A DNA stretch of 64,000 bases, from contig JABYQS010000072.1 of the NCBI GenBank assembly GCA_022592435.1, forward strand, positions 118,008-182,007. Direction: 5' to 3'. The DNA comes from Cerioporus squamosus. Its lineage: Eukaryota; Basidiomycota; Agaricomycetes; Polyporales; Polyporaceae. The stretch's first letter is position 1. Every line of letters starts with the position of its first letter. This document shows, piece after piece, positions 46,001 to 57,477 of the stretch. The position numbers and the translations under genes were made by a program. The notes below the pieces were generated by a model, which saw only the letters and a list, made by a program, of their open reading frames with translations, did not search any database and was not told the DNA's origin.

Positions 46001-49000
46001 CATCCTGCGGGACGTTCAGCGGACTGCAAGCGACGAGCCTGCATACCTGTTTGGATAGGAAGCGTAAGATCCGGCGTACGTCAGAGATCGTCAGACACCG
46101 CCGGAGTTCCAGGAGGAGACTTACAGACGGCGTGACTCGTCCGACTGCCTGCCGGGAGGGTGCCTGACCGGTCCCAGTGTCCCGAAGACTGGAGGAGCGA
46201 CGCATGAACAGTACGCCGACTTGTAGACGACGAAACAAGGTCAGCTGTGGCATCTCGACAGACCGAGATCTAGTACTCACCCGGAGAGCGCAGATTCGGG
46301 AATGTGGATGTTTCACGGCCGGCAATAGACCGCTGCTGTCGCGTCTGTGGTATCATTGCAAGTCAGTAGACGGAACTTACAATCAGATATGTTTGTCTCG
46401 GCCGGCGGACCTGTGAGATGATCGTCAGCGTGCCCGGGCTGCTCCGAGTCCTAGTTAGGACATCGGGATGGCATGAGAATACCAGTGAAACGCGTACCTC
46501 ATCGGATACTAGGTCCAGTTCGGCTGCGATAGCCCGAGCTCAAAGACTGGCAACTCACGGCAAGTGTCGGGGAAGTATCCTGCGTCATGATAGGAACGGC
46601 AACTTACCAGCAGGCCGGCACTGTTCAATAATGGCCTATGACCTTGCAGGAAGCCTTTGACTCGGTGCCGCGGCGTGTCGAACCTGACACTCATCAGTTT
46701 CGTGCCTACGAAGCTCGGTAGAGATTGCGGCTAACCTTGCTTGTGTCACGGTGCTCCTCAGTAATACCAGCATCGACTGCGAGTATATCCATGTTGACGG
46801 AGACGGCCCAGAACTACTCTCGAGTACGACGATCAGTGCATGCCATGCGCAGTATGTTATGCAGAAGCAAGAGCCGACATACTTATGAGATGAATACTGA
46901 AGAGCTAGTAGAGCCGGCGACATGACGAGTGACAGCTCGGACAAGCTCTCGGAGTTCCTGCCGCCGGGCACTCGGAGCACTTGTTTCAAGTTGCTTATAC
47001 CTCCCTCTGGTGGCCTGGCAGTCGAATGTTAAGTTCGTGAGTGCGAGGTAGCGAGTTGGATTGGGCAGAGGCGGAGTGAGAGAGACTCGCCGGGAAAGAG
47101 GCGGCTCCCAACGGCGGCAGGCACCAGGGCAATCCGAATTGCAAGACGAAGATATGGAGTTACGTCGGAGTGCGGGCTGATGTCATGAGAGCAACGACAA
47201 AGAGAAGAACAGATGGGGACTGCGTAAGAGAGAGTTTAATGAGGGAGAGGGATATGAAGGGGAGGGCCACTGGTTAGTGCTGGGTAGTCTGTCGTCCTGG
47301 CTAGATACTTATCAGATACTTATACAGAGGAGGATGGCCCGTGCGTGAACTGCACGGCAGGCTCCCCGATCTCCCGGGCACAGAGTCATGAGAGACCTTC
47401 AGGCCAAGTCAAGTCAGTACGTAATGGATAACTGGGGGCCGGCCAACCAGCGGAGGACACGGAGAACGGAGGGACGAGGCGAGGAGCTGTGGGTACGCCC
47501 AGAAAGCTGAAACGGAGGTTCTGACTTCTGGACGCATCCTGGAGTCGCGTAAACAGCAGGGCGGTACTCGCCTAGTTTAGCGAGCGCTCAACCGGCGATG
47601 TCTCATTTATCTGCCTCCGCTGCCGTCGTACTTTTGACGGTCTGGGTCAGGAGGAGAGGGTTAAGTGTAGTGCAGTGTTTGCGGGTGTTCTGCTCACCTT
47701 GGCGACGTCGGAGCAATACTAGTCAGCTGTTACAGCATATTAACTTCACCATGCGACTTTGTATGCACAGTAGTCACTACGCAAACCAGCATACCTCTTA
47801 ACAATGTGGCGGAAAGGGTCGGAAGGAGAAGGGCTGAACCTTGTGTTTGAAGGTAGCAATGCATTCAAACTTCTACAGATAGATATCAGCTACCATAGCA
47901 CATCCAAAGCATATACTATATCACTCTCGACATACTGGAGTGACCATATAATGAAGAACGGACGAGCGGACATCCAAGAGAAGCTGAAACTCGGATGTGT
48001 GGATTGCAAGCGCCCGGCGGTAGTGTACCTTCGCGCCGACCACCATGTCACCGTCTGGCATTTTCTCTCGCTTGCCTATGTCTACAGAGCTGTGGTTCTG
48101 AATCAAGCCAAGATTCTTAAGGCGAGGTGAAGGCGATGTGCTCTCAATTGCGTGAGGTAAGAATCTTATAGATACACAATCCGGGGTTGCACTCTCAGGG
48201 GAGTTCATATCGGTTGGGACACCTCTGGTCGATGAAGATTCATATAACTCAGCCTGTTGGTCGTTCTCGTGGACAGCAGACACTCTGCTGAGTTGCGTCG
48301 CTGAGTAGTGAACTCTCATGATGAACTCAGACATTGTCAAGACTTGGCAGAGTAGGGACAGGTCGCAACTCGTGCAGCGGGCTATCCCACTTTCCGATGA
48401 AGCCTGCGGCCCCCGGTGAATATGGAGCCTTGGCAGTGTACATGACTTTCGCATAGGCGATACAGTCTGAGTGCCGCGTCTTGGATGGGCGGAAATCACA
48501 GTGCGCAGATACCGTACGCACTGCATGCCGTGGCGGCGGTCTACCGCTTGCAGATATCATATTCTTGGCATGACATTGTTTGTCCACCAATTCTGTCATG
48601 CTGAAAGTCTCCCTGATCCATGAGACACTCTTGCTAGACAACTTCAGCAGTTGTAAACCTTTACGACTGTTTGCTCTTGCAGTAAGTAAGTATTCAGTGG
48701 CGATGGCGACCGCATGTGCCATGATTCAGAACTTCATCCCCAAAAGTTGGAACACTGGGGCTGGGGCTAGCTTCTGGCAATCACACATGCATGGGAGTTC
48801 TTCACCGCTAACTAGTGACAGGACCCAAGCCCAGACTCACCCCATACGTAAGCGGTATCGAAGGCAAACCGGGCTCCGCATTTTGCTCTCGGAGTCACAG
48901 CCTGTGACATGTGTTGTTACTGTTGTACCCCCCGATGACCTTCCCACCACGACTCCCATCCTGAACTTCTTCCGACGCCCTCTAGACACTGCTGCAATCG

Positions 49001-50913
49001 TCTCTCGAGCCTATCTTCCACCCAGCTTATGAGTCGGACGAGCGGCGGGACGTCCACACACTGGTGCTTGCAGTTGCTGAAGTTTGGACTTGCAGCAGTG
49101 CGCACCGGTGCCACCGAAGGTAAGTATTCAGTTCTCGCCGCTGTGCTCCGGTGCTGGCCATTCACTGGCGGCACACTATCCTCAGACTTACCTTGATGCT
49201 TCAGCAGTGCGGCATCCATGGCGGGAGTTGCAGTGACTGGCACGTCCGGGACTGTGTCTACTCGCACTGCCAGCTTGAACCTGAAGTCTCACAGACTACG
49301 TCACTCACCGCACTGCGGACACCATGTAGCCATGACTCGGAGACATGAATGGTATGCTCACCATCGTTCTATCGCCAGCTTGTGCTCATCTGACGGACGA
49401 TCGCAGGGTAGCGAAACGCGGAATTCCCTCGGCGACTTGATCGACCAGTCAGCCGGGAAGCAAGCTCGTTCCGTGGCACCTCGTCTTAACTTGCTTGACT
49501 GACCATGCTACCCCGAAGGAGCTAGGATGATCGTCCGTTATCTCGGCAAGGCTCTCAGGTACGTGGTTTGGACAGTACTCACCTGGTTCATATCACGAAA
49601 CACTCACTTGGTCTTTCTCCACGTCGCAGACGTGCTCCGCAGTGTAGGCATCGACCCTGGCTTCCAGAAGCAAGCTTGCCACAATTCGCAGCCGCCAGCT
49701 CCGAGATCACCAGCGTCGGGTACGAGACGGTCTCAAGATGCAGCAGCATGGCATCGTACATCGTGTGTGGCAGCTTTGACATTGCGCGCTACCCGACAGC
49801 GCAGACATGTGCGCGAGAGAGCCCAGCGACAGTGCGCAGACAGAAGCCTGAAGACCACAGTACGAGCCGCACGAAGCCCGGGTTCCAGCAGAGAGCCAGC
49901 AGAGTCGACGCCGCGAGTCCATAAGTAAGTGTGCACATCTATCTGCACGTTGTGACTTGCCTTGTATAGCCACTGACCTTCCGGATCAAGCAGGTGACGT
50001 CATGCGTCCTAGCAAGGACGGATGGCATGCGATGTGTAAGAGGGACGCAGGGCGACGAGGACGAGAGTGTGTGTTCCGGGGCATGGTTGGTCAATGGACA
50101 GAGGTACAGACTGCCACTTACCTTGCGCAGCCTTTCCGACCGTCCCCATCCCCTCCTGCACGTTCCGCATAGACATCGACGAGCGCGGAACTGTCCTAAT
50201 GGCCCGAAGAGCTTGCGATTCCGTACGCAGGTGCAGGACGAGTGACTTGGCGGGCAGGAGGAGAGGTGAGCCCGCGCATATAGTGCTGTCCAGTCCACCT
50301 GTGCGTTTGCGAGTACGTACTGATCGAGCCTGGATACGGAACAGCAGAGTAGCGCAGGAGAGCAAGCGGGAGAGACGGAGGGAGCCATAGAACAGCGGAT
50401 GAGGCGGGCGACATGGTGGCAGAGAGCAGAGACGAGACGGGCTCGGGGGACGCGAAGTCGACGTTCAGGCGCCCATGTTCCGGACGCGGTTCCCGACGTC
50501 TCGCGGGTGTGTTGCGTGTTCGTCGCAGGCATGCAGAGCTGCGAGTTCGGGGGTATGTAGCCCTTCCATGTAGCATACATTAGCACCGCTAGGAGGCTTG
50601 AATACATGCTGTCCTGCGAAGTCTCCAAGTGCCCGTCCTCCGCGAGGACCCCGACCTATCACCCAGAGAATCCCCCCCTGCGAGTATCGCCCCCTGCGAA
50701 GATCCCCAGAAAACACCCTAAGTTCAGCATTCTCTCTGCAGCAGGAAGTCGTCGGGCCCCGCTAGAGCGTGCCGACACGAGGCTACCAGTCGCCCGCCCG
50801 CCCGCCGACTAGATCCCCCTCGGCTAGATCTGCGCGCACACTCGCACACACCAAGTCTGCAGCAACGAAATACATTTAACCCTGTCTACGTACATGTCCC
50901 CCATGCAGACCCC
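43082..50913. other. 7.8 kb without recognisable genes
   Basis: Many overlapping ORFs exist on both strands but none has a motif I recognise or a frame that splices well. Consensus splice signals (gtaagt, ctcacc) are scattered, notably on the minus strand between 49.0 and 50.4 kb (for example a donor after GMGTVGKAAQ near 50,130), so decayed spliced genes are possible. Short sequences resembling each other recur near 43,980, 44,300 and 44,620 (cgcgattTCAT-like blocks). I see no LTR pair, transposase or tRNA. It may be old, degraded insertions at the duplication junction. Confidence 0.45.
43318..43854 (-). CDS. Hypothetical ORF in the gene-poor block
   Basis: A 178-codon frame on the minus strand. 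The C-terminal part (EDFVRPWGFIAELYECLEGR) has natural-looking composition. A possible intron (gtatgag...cggcag, 43,527-43,590) lies inside, but the flanking phases do not agree. I do not recognise the product; it may be a gene remnant. Confidence 0.25.
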   Translation of the reverse strand: MSAAQKLRSPSPGTRFLLSPRRVPGLFDIVCAGTNERRWRNEGMGAGCRQSSPAIDEFDVTVNEPICGPDEACWTESVAGIPVYMEDPDSEGMSVSVTYCALLTDLSYSGSNRDVRQRVCVRCLSNAYSVSTEDFVRPWGFIAELYECLEGRWERYATGGWRTLAVRSEQPRARAQDD

Positions 50914-51426
50914 GCTTCCCGCTTGCAGCCAGCAGACCCGGTCACTACACCATCCTGGAGAACGGACCGAACTTCAGCATGGAAGAGTCAGTCAACACTT
51001 ACCTTAGTTCCGTGGTTCTGCCCTCTGCACGCATGCTGAGACGAGCGAACTCCCAGGATCTACCAGATCTCGTACCATCTCTGCCACATATACGCGTCGG
51101 CGACGCGCTCCGTCTCCATCCCCGCCCCCGTGTATTGTGAGTGCGTTTCCTTTCCAAGCCCGTGGCAGCATTACTGACCGAGACGGGCAGACGCTGACGT
51201 ACGTGCACTCGCCATCGGGAGTTCTCTGAGCTCTCCAGATCTGACATGGACAGCTGATCGTCCTTTGCAGAAGATATGCCAGCGGCTGGAGTACCACTGC
51301 AAGGACGGAGGGTCCCTGAGTGACACCGCGTCCAGTTCGAGCGGTGAGGAGCCCGCCTTCGACCTCGAGGAGTGGAAGCGGAAGTTCGAGCAGTCCGGAC
51401 TCAGGAAGCGGAAGAACTTCCTGTAG
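50914..51426 (+). pseudogene. Argonaute 3' fragment
   Basis: It matches the last four exons of the Argonaute gene (18,074-18,572) and keeps the exon encoding RPGHYTILENG, the Y-Q-I-S-Y-H exon and the terminal exon ending in RKRKNFL and its stop. All upstream exons (N, PAZ, MID and most of PIWI) are missing, so it cannot be a working Argonaute. Small changes occur in the introns (for example cttagttccg for cttggtttccg). It marks one end of the duplicated segment. Confidence 0.9.
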
Positions 51427-51861
51427 ATTCCCGGATACTCAGATGAGCGGACGGTAGAGAAAACGAGGGATCTATCATCTATGGAGGAGGCGGAACGGAT
51501 ATGCTCGGTCACTCTTCCTCTCATCACCGATACCAAGTGTACGCTTCATTTATTGCGGCATCTCTGTCGTTATGTATACCCATGTGGTTCCAGCCGAACT
51601 CGCGTGCACGGGATTAAAGGCCAGGACTAGATAACTGCAGTGGAACCTTTCAACGTGCGATGACGACAGCATCCAAAGTCTGGGGTATTGTGGGGAGCCC
51701 GCTAACACATAGCTGGCCGACGAGCACGACATCGAGAGCACGGAGGTGCGCCTGACCCCGCTGCATATGAGAAGTTGACATTACGCTTTCGCGAGCGTAA
51801 CTAGAACCACAGCAACCACTCGATTGGCGCGGCCGTGTGGGATCGCGGGCCAACGTCGAAC
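51427..51861. other. Convergent spacer, copy 2
   Basis: Duplicate of 18,573-19,007. No gene. Confidence 0.5.
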
Positions 51862-53834
51862 CTATCGACGCGCGACGACGACGCGTTCCTTTCCCCAAGG
51901 ATCCTTCCACACGTCGATGTTATCCACGCCGGCCTTCGCTTGCACGATCGCCGCGACTTCAGCAGCCTGCCCTTGACCGACCTCGAGCGCCAGCGTCCCA
52001 CCCGCCCGGAGAAGGCCGTGCTCGCCCACCAGCGCTGCGATCCGGTGGTAGAACGTCAGGCCCTTCGCGCGGTCTTCCACCGGCACGTCGCTCGCGTGAC
52101 AGGATGGGGAATCTCCCAGGAGCGCGCGGAAGTCTTCGTGGTCCTTCACCGAGGCCGGGAGGGCGTCGTACTCGGCTTTGGGGATGTACGGGGGGTTGGA
52201 AGTGATGAGGTCGTACGGCGGCTTGAGGCGCGCTTGCTTCGTGAACTCGGGGTGCATGAGATCGGCGGTGATTGGCGTGAAGGTGTTCTTGGGCTGTGGG
52301 GTGGCAAGAGGCTGAATGGAGGCGTCTTCGCGTGTGGTGATCCCACAAAGTGCGGCGTTCTCTGTGGCAAGCTGTATGGCATCGGGCGAGATGTCGACCG
52401 CTGTTGCGTGAACGGAGCCGGGCGGCCAGAGGTGGCACAGGAGGAGTGGGATGCAGCCCGTCCCCGTGCAGAGATCGAGCGTTTTGAACGGTCTGGCCGG
52501 GGAGGGTGTGAGGGATTCTGCGAGGCGGAGAGTCCAGTCTTCGGTCTCCGGACGCGGGATGAGCACTGGCGGTCGCACGGCGAGGTCGAGCGGGCCGAAT
52601 GGTTGGGACCCTGCATAATACCTTGGTCAGACTGGTCGATGATTGCGGGGATACTGCATACGCTTGAAGCCTGCCAGTGGTTACGCCACGATACCACGCG
52701 GCGTGCGGTAACGCAAAAGTGCACAAGGCGGGTAGACACCATATCCTTGGATAGATACAAGAAACGCCTTGCGTTCGCTTCCGCTAGTCGATACAATTAC
52801 GGGCACTTCGCCCGGTTTGTCCGGTGAAAGCTCTAGATAACATGTAACATGTGCGGGCCTGTGGACTGCCTGTTGGCTGTGGACAGACAAGCACGGATCT
52901 GCCGCGACATCGGCCGGGCACCGGCCGGGCTTGAAGGACGCCGGTGTTGCGGCAGATCCAAGCAGAAGTCGGAAAAAGGGGTCGCGCCAACGTCTCAATC
53001 GAGGCCACAAAACCTGTGAACTGCGGACTCGGGCCTTGGCCTGCGTCTATGGCAAGCCAGCAGTTTGCAGTAGACGTGATTTCTGAGATGTAGCGAGACT
53101 CGGAAGGAGAGTGCATGTGATGGTCGGCGGTTGGAGGGCCGTGTCATCAGGAGAGGCAATGCACAGTAGTAAGCTGTGGCTCAGAGAGGGCGATGTTGCA
53201 AATAGTCCAGAAAGCCGGTCTTGGTCTGAGTCTGGCAGGGTCGCGGACCAAGACTAGGACGACTTGTGGTCAATTCTTTGGCCGCACAGGCCCAGTGGCT
53301 CATAGCCAAACGGAACCGAACGAAATGGGGCAGGTTCTTTACGAGATAAGAGTTATGCGGAAGACGAAGCGCCATGAGAGTGTCCCTCAGGAAGACATCG
53401 ACGGTTCACCTACAGGCCACGAAGCACCCGCAAGAGATAGGTGATAGTGCCGACTTCGAAGCATGATGCATCTGAGCGCCTGCGTACAAGGTGTAAAGTC
53501 GCTGTAGAGACATATAGCACTGGGTCTCATACGCCTACAGAACCCTTGTGCGAACACATGGGTACGACCGGTGCGTTTTCATACAGCACTGCGCCTGCAA
53601 GGCTGCAACGCCCATGGTCAAGTCGAAGCATGATCGAGTGCACTCACCTAGGACGTACTGGAGTGGCTCGCCGGCCACTCTCCGAGCGACCATCTCCTCA
53701 AGAGACGGGCATGGTGGCCTTATCCCAGGAGGCGGATTGGTGAGGGTTTGCTGCATCCATCTGAGCTCGGACAGCGCGGATTCGCGGCCTATTGCGCGTG
53801 AGAGCTGGGAGAGCAGGGTGCGGACGACGGGCAT
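51862..53834 (-). CDS. MTQ1: HemK/PrmC-type glutamine methyltransferase, copy 2
   Basis: Exons 53648-53834 and 51862-52610 (minus strand) give 311 aa, like copy 1. The SAM motif I (LDLCTGTGCIPLLL) and TSNPPYIP are unchanged. In the second exon five residues differ from copy 1: DASTQ/DASIQ, RLEPP/RLKPP, HEDVR/HEDFR, ALVSEH/ALVGEH and VDDID/VDNID. In the first exon TNTPP becomes TNPPP. None touches a motif, so both copies could be active. The intron is 1037 nt, also very long. This copy keeps the complete divergent promoter shared with the ERT1-like gene, which copy 1 has partly lost. Confidence 0.85.
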
Positions 53835-54258
53835 GCCAGCGAGAAGCTTGTTCCCCGGCAACTGTCTGTTAATCAGTTCTGCTCGCCATGAGGTTACTGC
53901 GAGCTGCCCGTCGGACGGTGAAGGATGTGGTCAAAGGCAAAGTGACGAAAGCCGACAGCGGCATGCGGCCTTGTCGGCCGGGCCGATCGAAGCGGAGGCG
54001 TGACGGGCAGCACGCGGAAAACGCGTGACGTAACAGCCAATGATGCCACGACGATTACGTGTACGGGCGTCTGCTGCCCGAAATAGCAGGGGACCAGCAG
54101 CCGGGAAAGCGCCGAAGAGGAGAGACGAGCGGGTCGGAGGCGTCCAGTCCGTTGCCTGAACTCTCTGTCCTCCAATTCCGAATGTGCTTGCCCGCTCGTG
54201 TCCGCTAGCTGCTTCGCCCCTTCCTCAGACTGCGCGCTGGCCTCTTTATATCGACGCC
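53835..54258. promoter_or_regulatory. Divergent promoter, methyltransferase / ERT1
   Basis: The interval contains a TGACGTAA (CRE/ATF-like) at 54,026-54,033, a CCAAT box at 54,037-54,041 and a TATA-like tttatat at about 54,246, just before the ERT1 start. The first two lie in the block absent from copy 1, and the TATA-like site is mutated there. Confidence 0.55.
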
Positions 54259-57021
54259 ATGCAGCCCTCTACGTCCCTCGACCTCCCTCCAATTGCCCCA
54301 GCCCCAGCCCCTACTATGCACGCTCTACCTCCGGTCACACACCATCCCTCCCTCCCCTCCTCGTCCTCCAACTCGGAGAACAACACGCCCATCCCCTCCG
54401 GCTCTGCCAACGATCCAAAGAAAAAGCCTTCTGCCAAGCGCAAACGCACCGCTGATTCTACCGAGAACGGCGACTCACCGCGCACACGCGACGGCCCGAA
54501 GAAGAAAAAGGCAAACCGCGCCTGCTTCCACTGCCAAAAGGCCCACCTTACATGCGACGACTGTGAGTTCCTCGTTGCTGCTCTTGAGCTCTCTGTATGC
54601 GCATGGTCTCTCGCGCAGCTCGCTCAGGATGCGAGGTGCAACCATTACGCCCATCATGGCGTCATGGTTGACCGCACACACGGACTCGCGATCTCCCCGT
54701 TCCTTGGCTCATGCAGCCCGCGCTAAGCCGGAAACGTACACGGCAGGGACACCCACGCTTCAGACAGGCGAAAGTCCAGGTCAACACGCTGCCCGTGGAT
54801 ACCTTTTGTCCTACCTCAGAGAGCAAGCGGCCGAAAGACATCCTTGCGTCTGAAATCGGCGGAAAGGCGGCTGAAGGATTACCTCGCGCGGCGTCTTTTC
54901 GCCCGTTGGCACGCATGTTGGCCCGTCGGAAACGCTGGGTCCTTGTCGTGTTACAAAGATCGCGGACTAAAGTAGGTCGATGGGACGGTTATGTCACCTC
55001 GATTCTCTTCCTTGCTGCGTTGTTGCAGTTCTAGCTGCTGAGCGTGAAGGTTTCCAATACCTCGCCCGCGCCAGGCGAATACATCGTATGAGAGGGTTGT
55101 TCCATTTAGTAGCGCTGCGGACTGTTACGATGTCTCGCGTCCATCCTGTCGACTGACTTCGTTCCTTCCAGCGCGGCCATGTCAGCGGTGCATCAAGCGC
55201 GGTATGGCCGACAACTGCACGGAGGGCCATCGCAAGAAAGCCAAGTATCTCCTTGATGAGGAAGAGCTAGGCACGTTCACATGATCTCTCTAATCGCACT
55301 GAACCTGACCTCAGACGCCTCAGATGCGCTCAAGCGCTCGAAGTCCGGGGAAGGTTCCTCTAAGAGTGTAGAGCCCGCGAGCCAACGTAACGCTTTCCCT
55401 CACGTCCAACCATGCTGCGTGGTTCTCACACCCAGCGGTTTGCAGCTCCAGCCCCTCCCCCGCCTGAACCGGCCCCTGGCCAGCAGCAGTACATATCGCC
55501 CGATGCGATGTACCCAGTCTATAACCCGGCTGGGTCGTTTGGCATCCCCGCAGAGGCAGCCAACCTCGAGTACTCCATCCTGTCTGCGATCCTCGGCGGT
55601 TCTCCGGATTCAGGCTCCGGAGGGTCGCCCGTAACCACGCATGCGACTCAGGCTGCAGCAGGTCCGTCCTTCGCGCCAGCACAGCCGTCGGGACTCTCCA
55701 ACGCATCGTGGCCCGCGGAACCAGCATCACAGTACCCCAGCGCTCCCGGGCAACCCGAGTACAACGGCGCAGGGCGCCTGGATACAGCGAACAGCAGCCG
55801 CTGGCGATCCAACCCTCAGAAACCACACTACCGGCCTCGTCATCGGGTACTGTCGCTGCAGGATACATCGCGCCTGGTGCCACAGGCTACCCGGCGCCGC
55901 CCTACCCTCCAGAAGCTGGCCAGGCGGGTCCATCGCAGTACGGCGAGTACGCTGCGGACCAGTCACAAGGCCCGGCGCAGGCTTCGACGTCGACACAGCC
56001 GAGCGCTGTTGGGCGCGGGTACCAGTCGCCGCCACAGTCGTTCCTGGTCCGTCCAAGACGAAATCCGAGTTCGCCTACTCAGGGCGCTCCTCTGGGTGGA
56101 CGCCGTCGCTGTCGACGCCGACTGCGGAGAGCGCGGTGCAGAGCGTGTATCGCAATGTCACGAAGGGCTACGATTATACCGAGGGCTACCACTTCCTGAT
56201 GAAGCACCTGAGCCGGAGGTGGGTGTCGCTTCGTATGTTGTGATTTCAGCGTGCGATGTACTGATTGGTATTGCATTGTTCTGTCGATCTTCTTCTTTTG
56301 CGCGCCACGCTGTGGGTGTATGCTGTGCTGCCGTGTAACCCTCCTCGGTCGTGTGACATCCCTCACCCCCCTTCTCGTCCTGCTCTGCGCGATTGTTAAC
56401 CACAGGTTTGACAAGAACGATATCCTGCGCATAGTACGCGCGCTCGCGATCGTCCGGCCGTCGTTGATCGCGCTACAAATGCCGATGACGGAGGAGGACG
56501 ACGTGTTCGTCGAGAAGTGCTTCCAGCGCTCGCTCATCGAGCTGGACAAGCTCGTCTCGTTCTCGGGCACGCCGACCGTCGCGTGGCGCCGTACTGGCGA
56601 GATCTGTCTCGTGGGGCCGGAGTTCTGCATGCTCACTGGGTGGGAGCGCGAGGAGCTCGTCGGACGGAGGAAGTACATCTACGAGGTGCGTTGGATCCGC
56701 TGCATCCTGTCACCCGTGTGCACGGCTGCTGACTACCATGACCATGCAGCTCTTCGAGAACCAGTCGGTGGTCGAGTATTGGGAGAACTTTGCGAACCAC
56801 GCGTTCGAGAACACGACGCAGTCGGTGTACTCGCATTGCGTGCTGCTCAAGCCGAGCGGTGCGCCTGTCCCATGCACGTTCTGCTTCTCAATACGGAGGG
56901 ACATCATGGACCTCCCGAGTTTAGTCATCGGTGCGTCTCTTCTGTAGTCATTCGACACTTGGCATAGGGTGCTAAGCGAATGTTTCATGCGCCTGCAGGA
57001 CAATGGCTGCCATTACTATAG
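54259..57021 (+). CDS. ERT1: ERT1-like gluconeogenesis regulator (Zn2Cys6 + PAS), frame disturbed
   Basis: Exons 54259-54562, 55172-55270, 55315-55386, 55446-56218, 56406-56685, 56750-56930 and 56999-57021. The zinc cluster is split by a 609 nt intron: [14 protein letters not shown] then [16 protein letters not shown], followed by [26 protein letters not shown] and [17 protein letters not shown] then [20 protein letters not shown] are family motifs. The C-terminal PAS-like domain ([40 protein letters not shown]) ends in VIGQWLPLL. ERT1/RDS2/AcuK proteins activate gluconeogenic genes. In exon 4 the natural frame changes twice, near 55,775 and 56,045, with no good intron to explain it, so the gene is either frameshifted or the assembly lost two bases. 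Intron 2 (44 nt) appears to use a GC donor. Confidence 0.75.
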
Positions 57022-57477
57022 GCCGCCTAATCGTGACTGCATTTTCCATCTTCTATGATCTCGCCCGTCTACATATCTATTGGTTATGCTATCGTCGCTA
57101 TCGCTCGCCGTCCTCATCCTCATGACATCCCTGGCTCATGTCCTCGCCTCAAATCCAATTCCCATGCCCATGTCTCGTCATGCACGCGGGCTGTACAACT
57201 TATTACTCGTATGAATACAGACCACGCGCGCTCGTCGCGCCTTTCTGAACGCCGAATGTTCAGTATACAGAATGACGCTGCTGCAGTAACCATGCTGCCG
57301 TTGCTGTACTTTGCGATATGAAGGGCGGAGGACTGGGATTCATGAACGTTTGAACAGGAGACCCCTGAGGCTTTGTGCGTCTACCTTGAATGCCACTTCT
57401 ACCTCACTCCTCCTCCTCGTCCTCCTGACTCCTCTCCTCCTTCCATCATCTGCCCAAGCGACCTTCCTGGCACAGCG
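57022..57477. other. Intergenic
   Basis: 3' flank of the ERT1-like gene and 5' flank of the next gene. Nothing recognisable. Confidence 0.4.

Larger units (their letters stand above)
50914..54335. repeat. Direct repeat, copy 2 (~3.4 kb)
   Basis: Same orientation and content as 18,059-21,343. It begins in the intron before the third-last-but-one Argonaute exon and ends in the early coding region of the ERT1-like gene, which continues normally to the right here. It is longer because of about 80 bp of extra promoter and several small indels (for example an extra ggctgcaa near 53,600). Confidence 0.9.

Noticed and set aside
43082..50913. An LTR retrotransposon in the gene-poor block.
   Set aside because: I found no reverse transcriptase, integrase or protease motif and no pair of long direct repeats.
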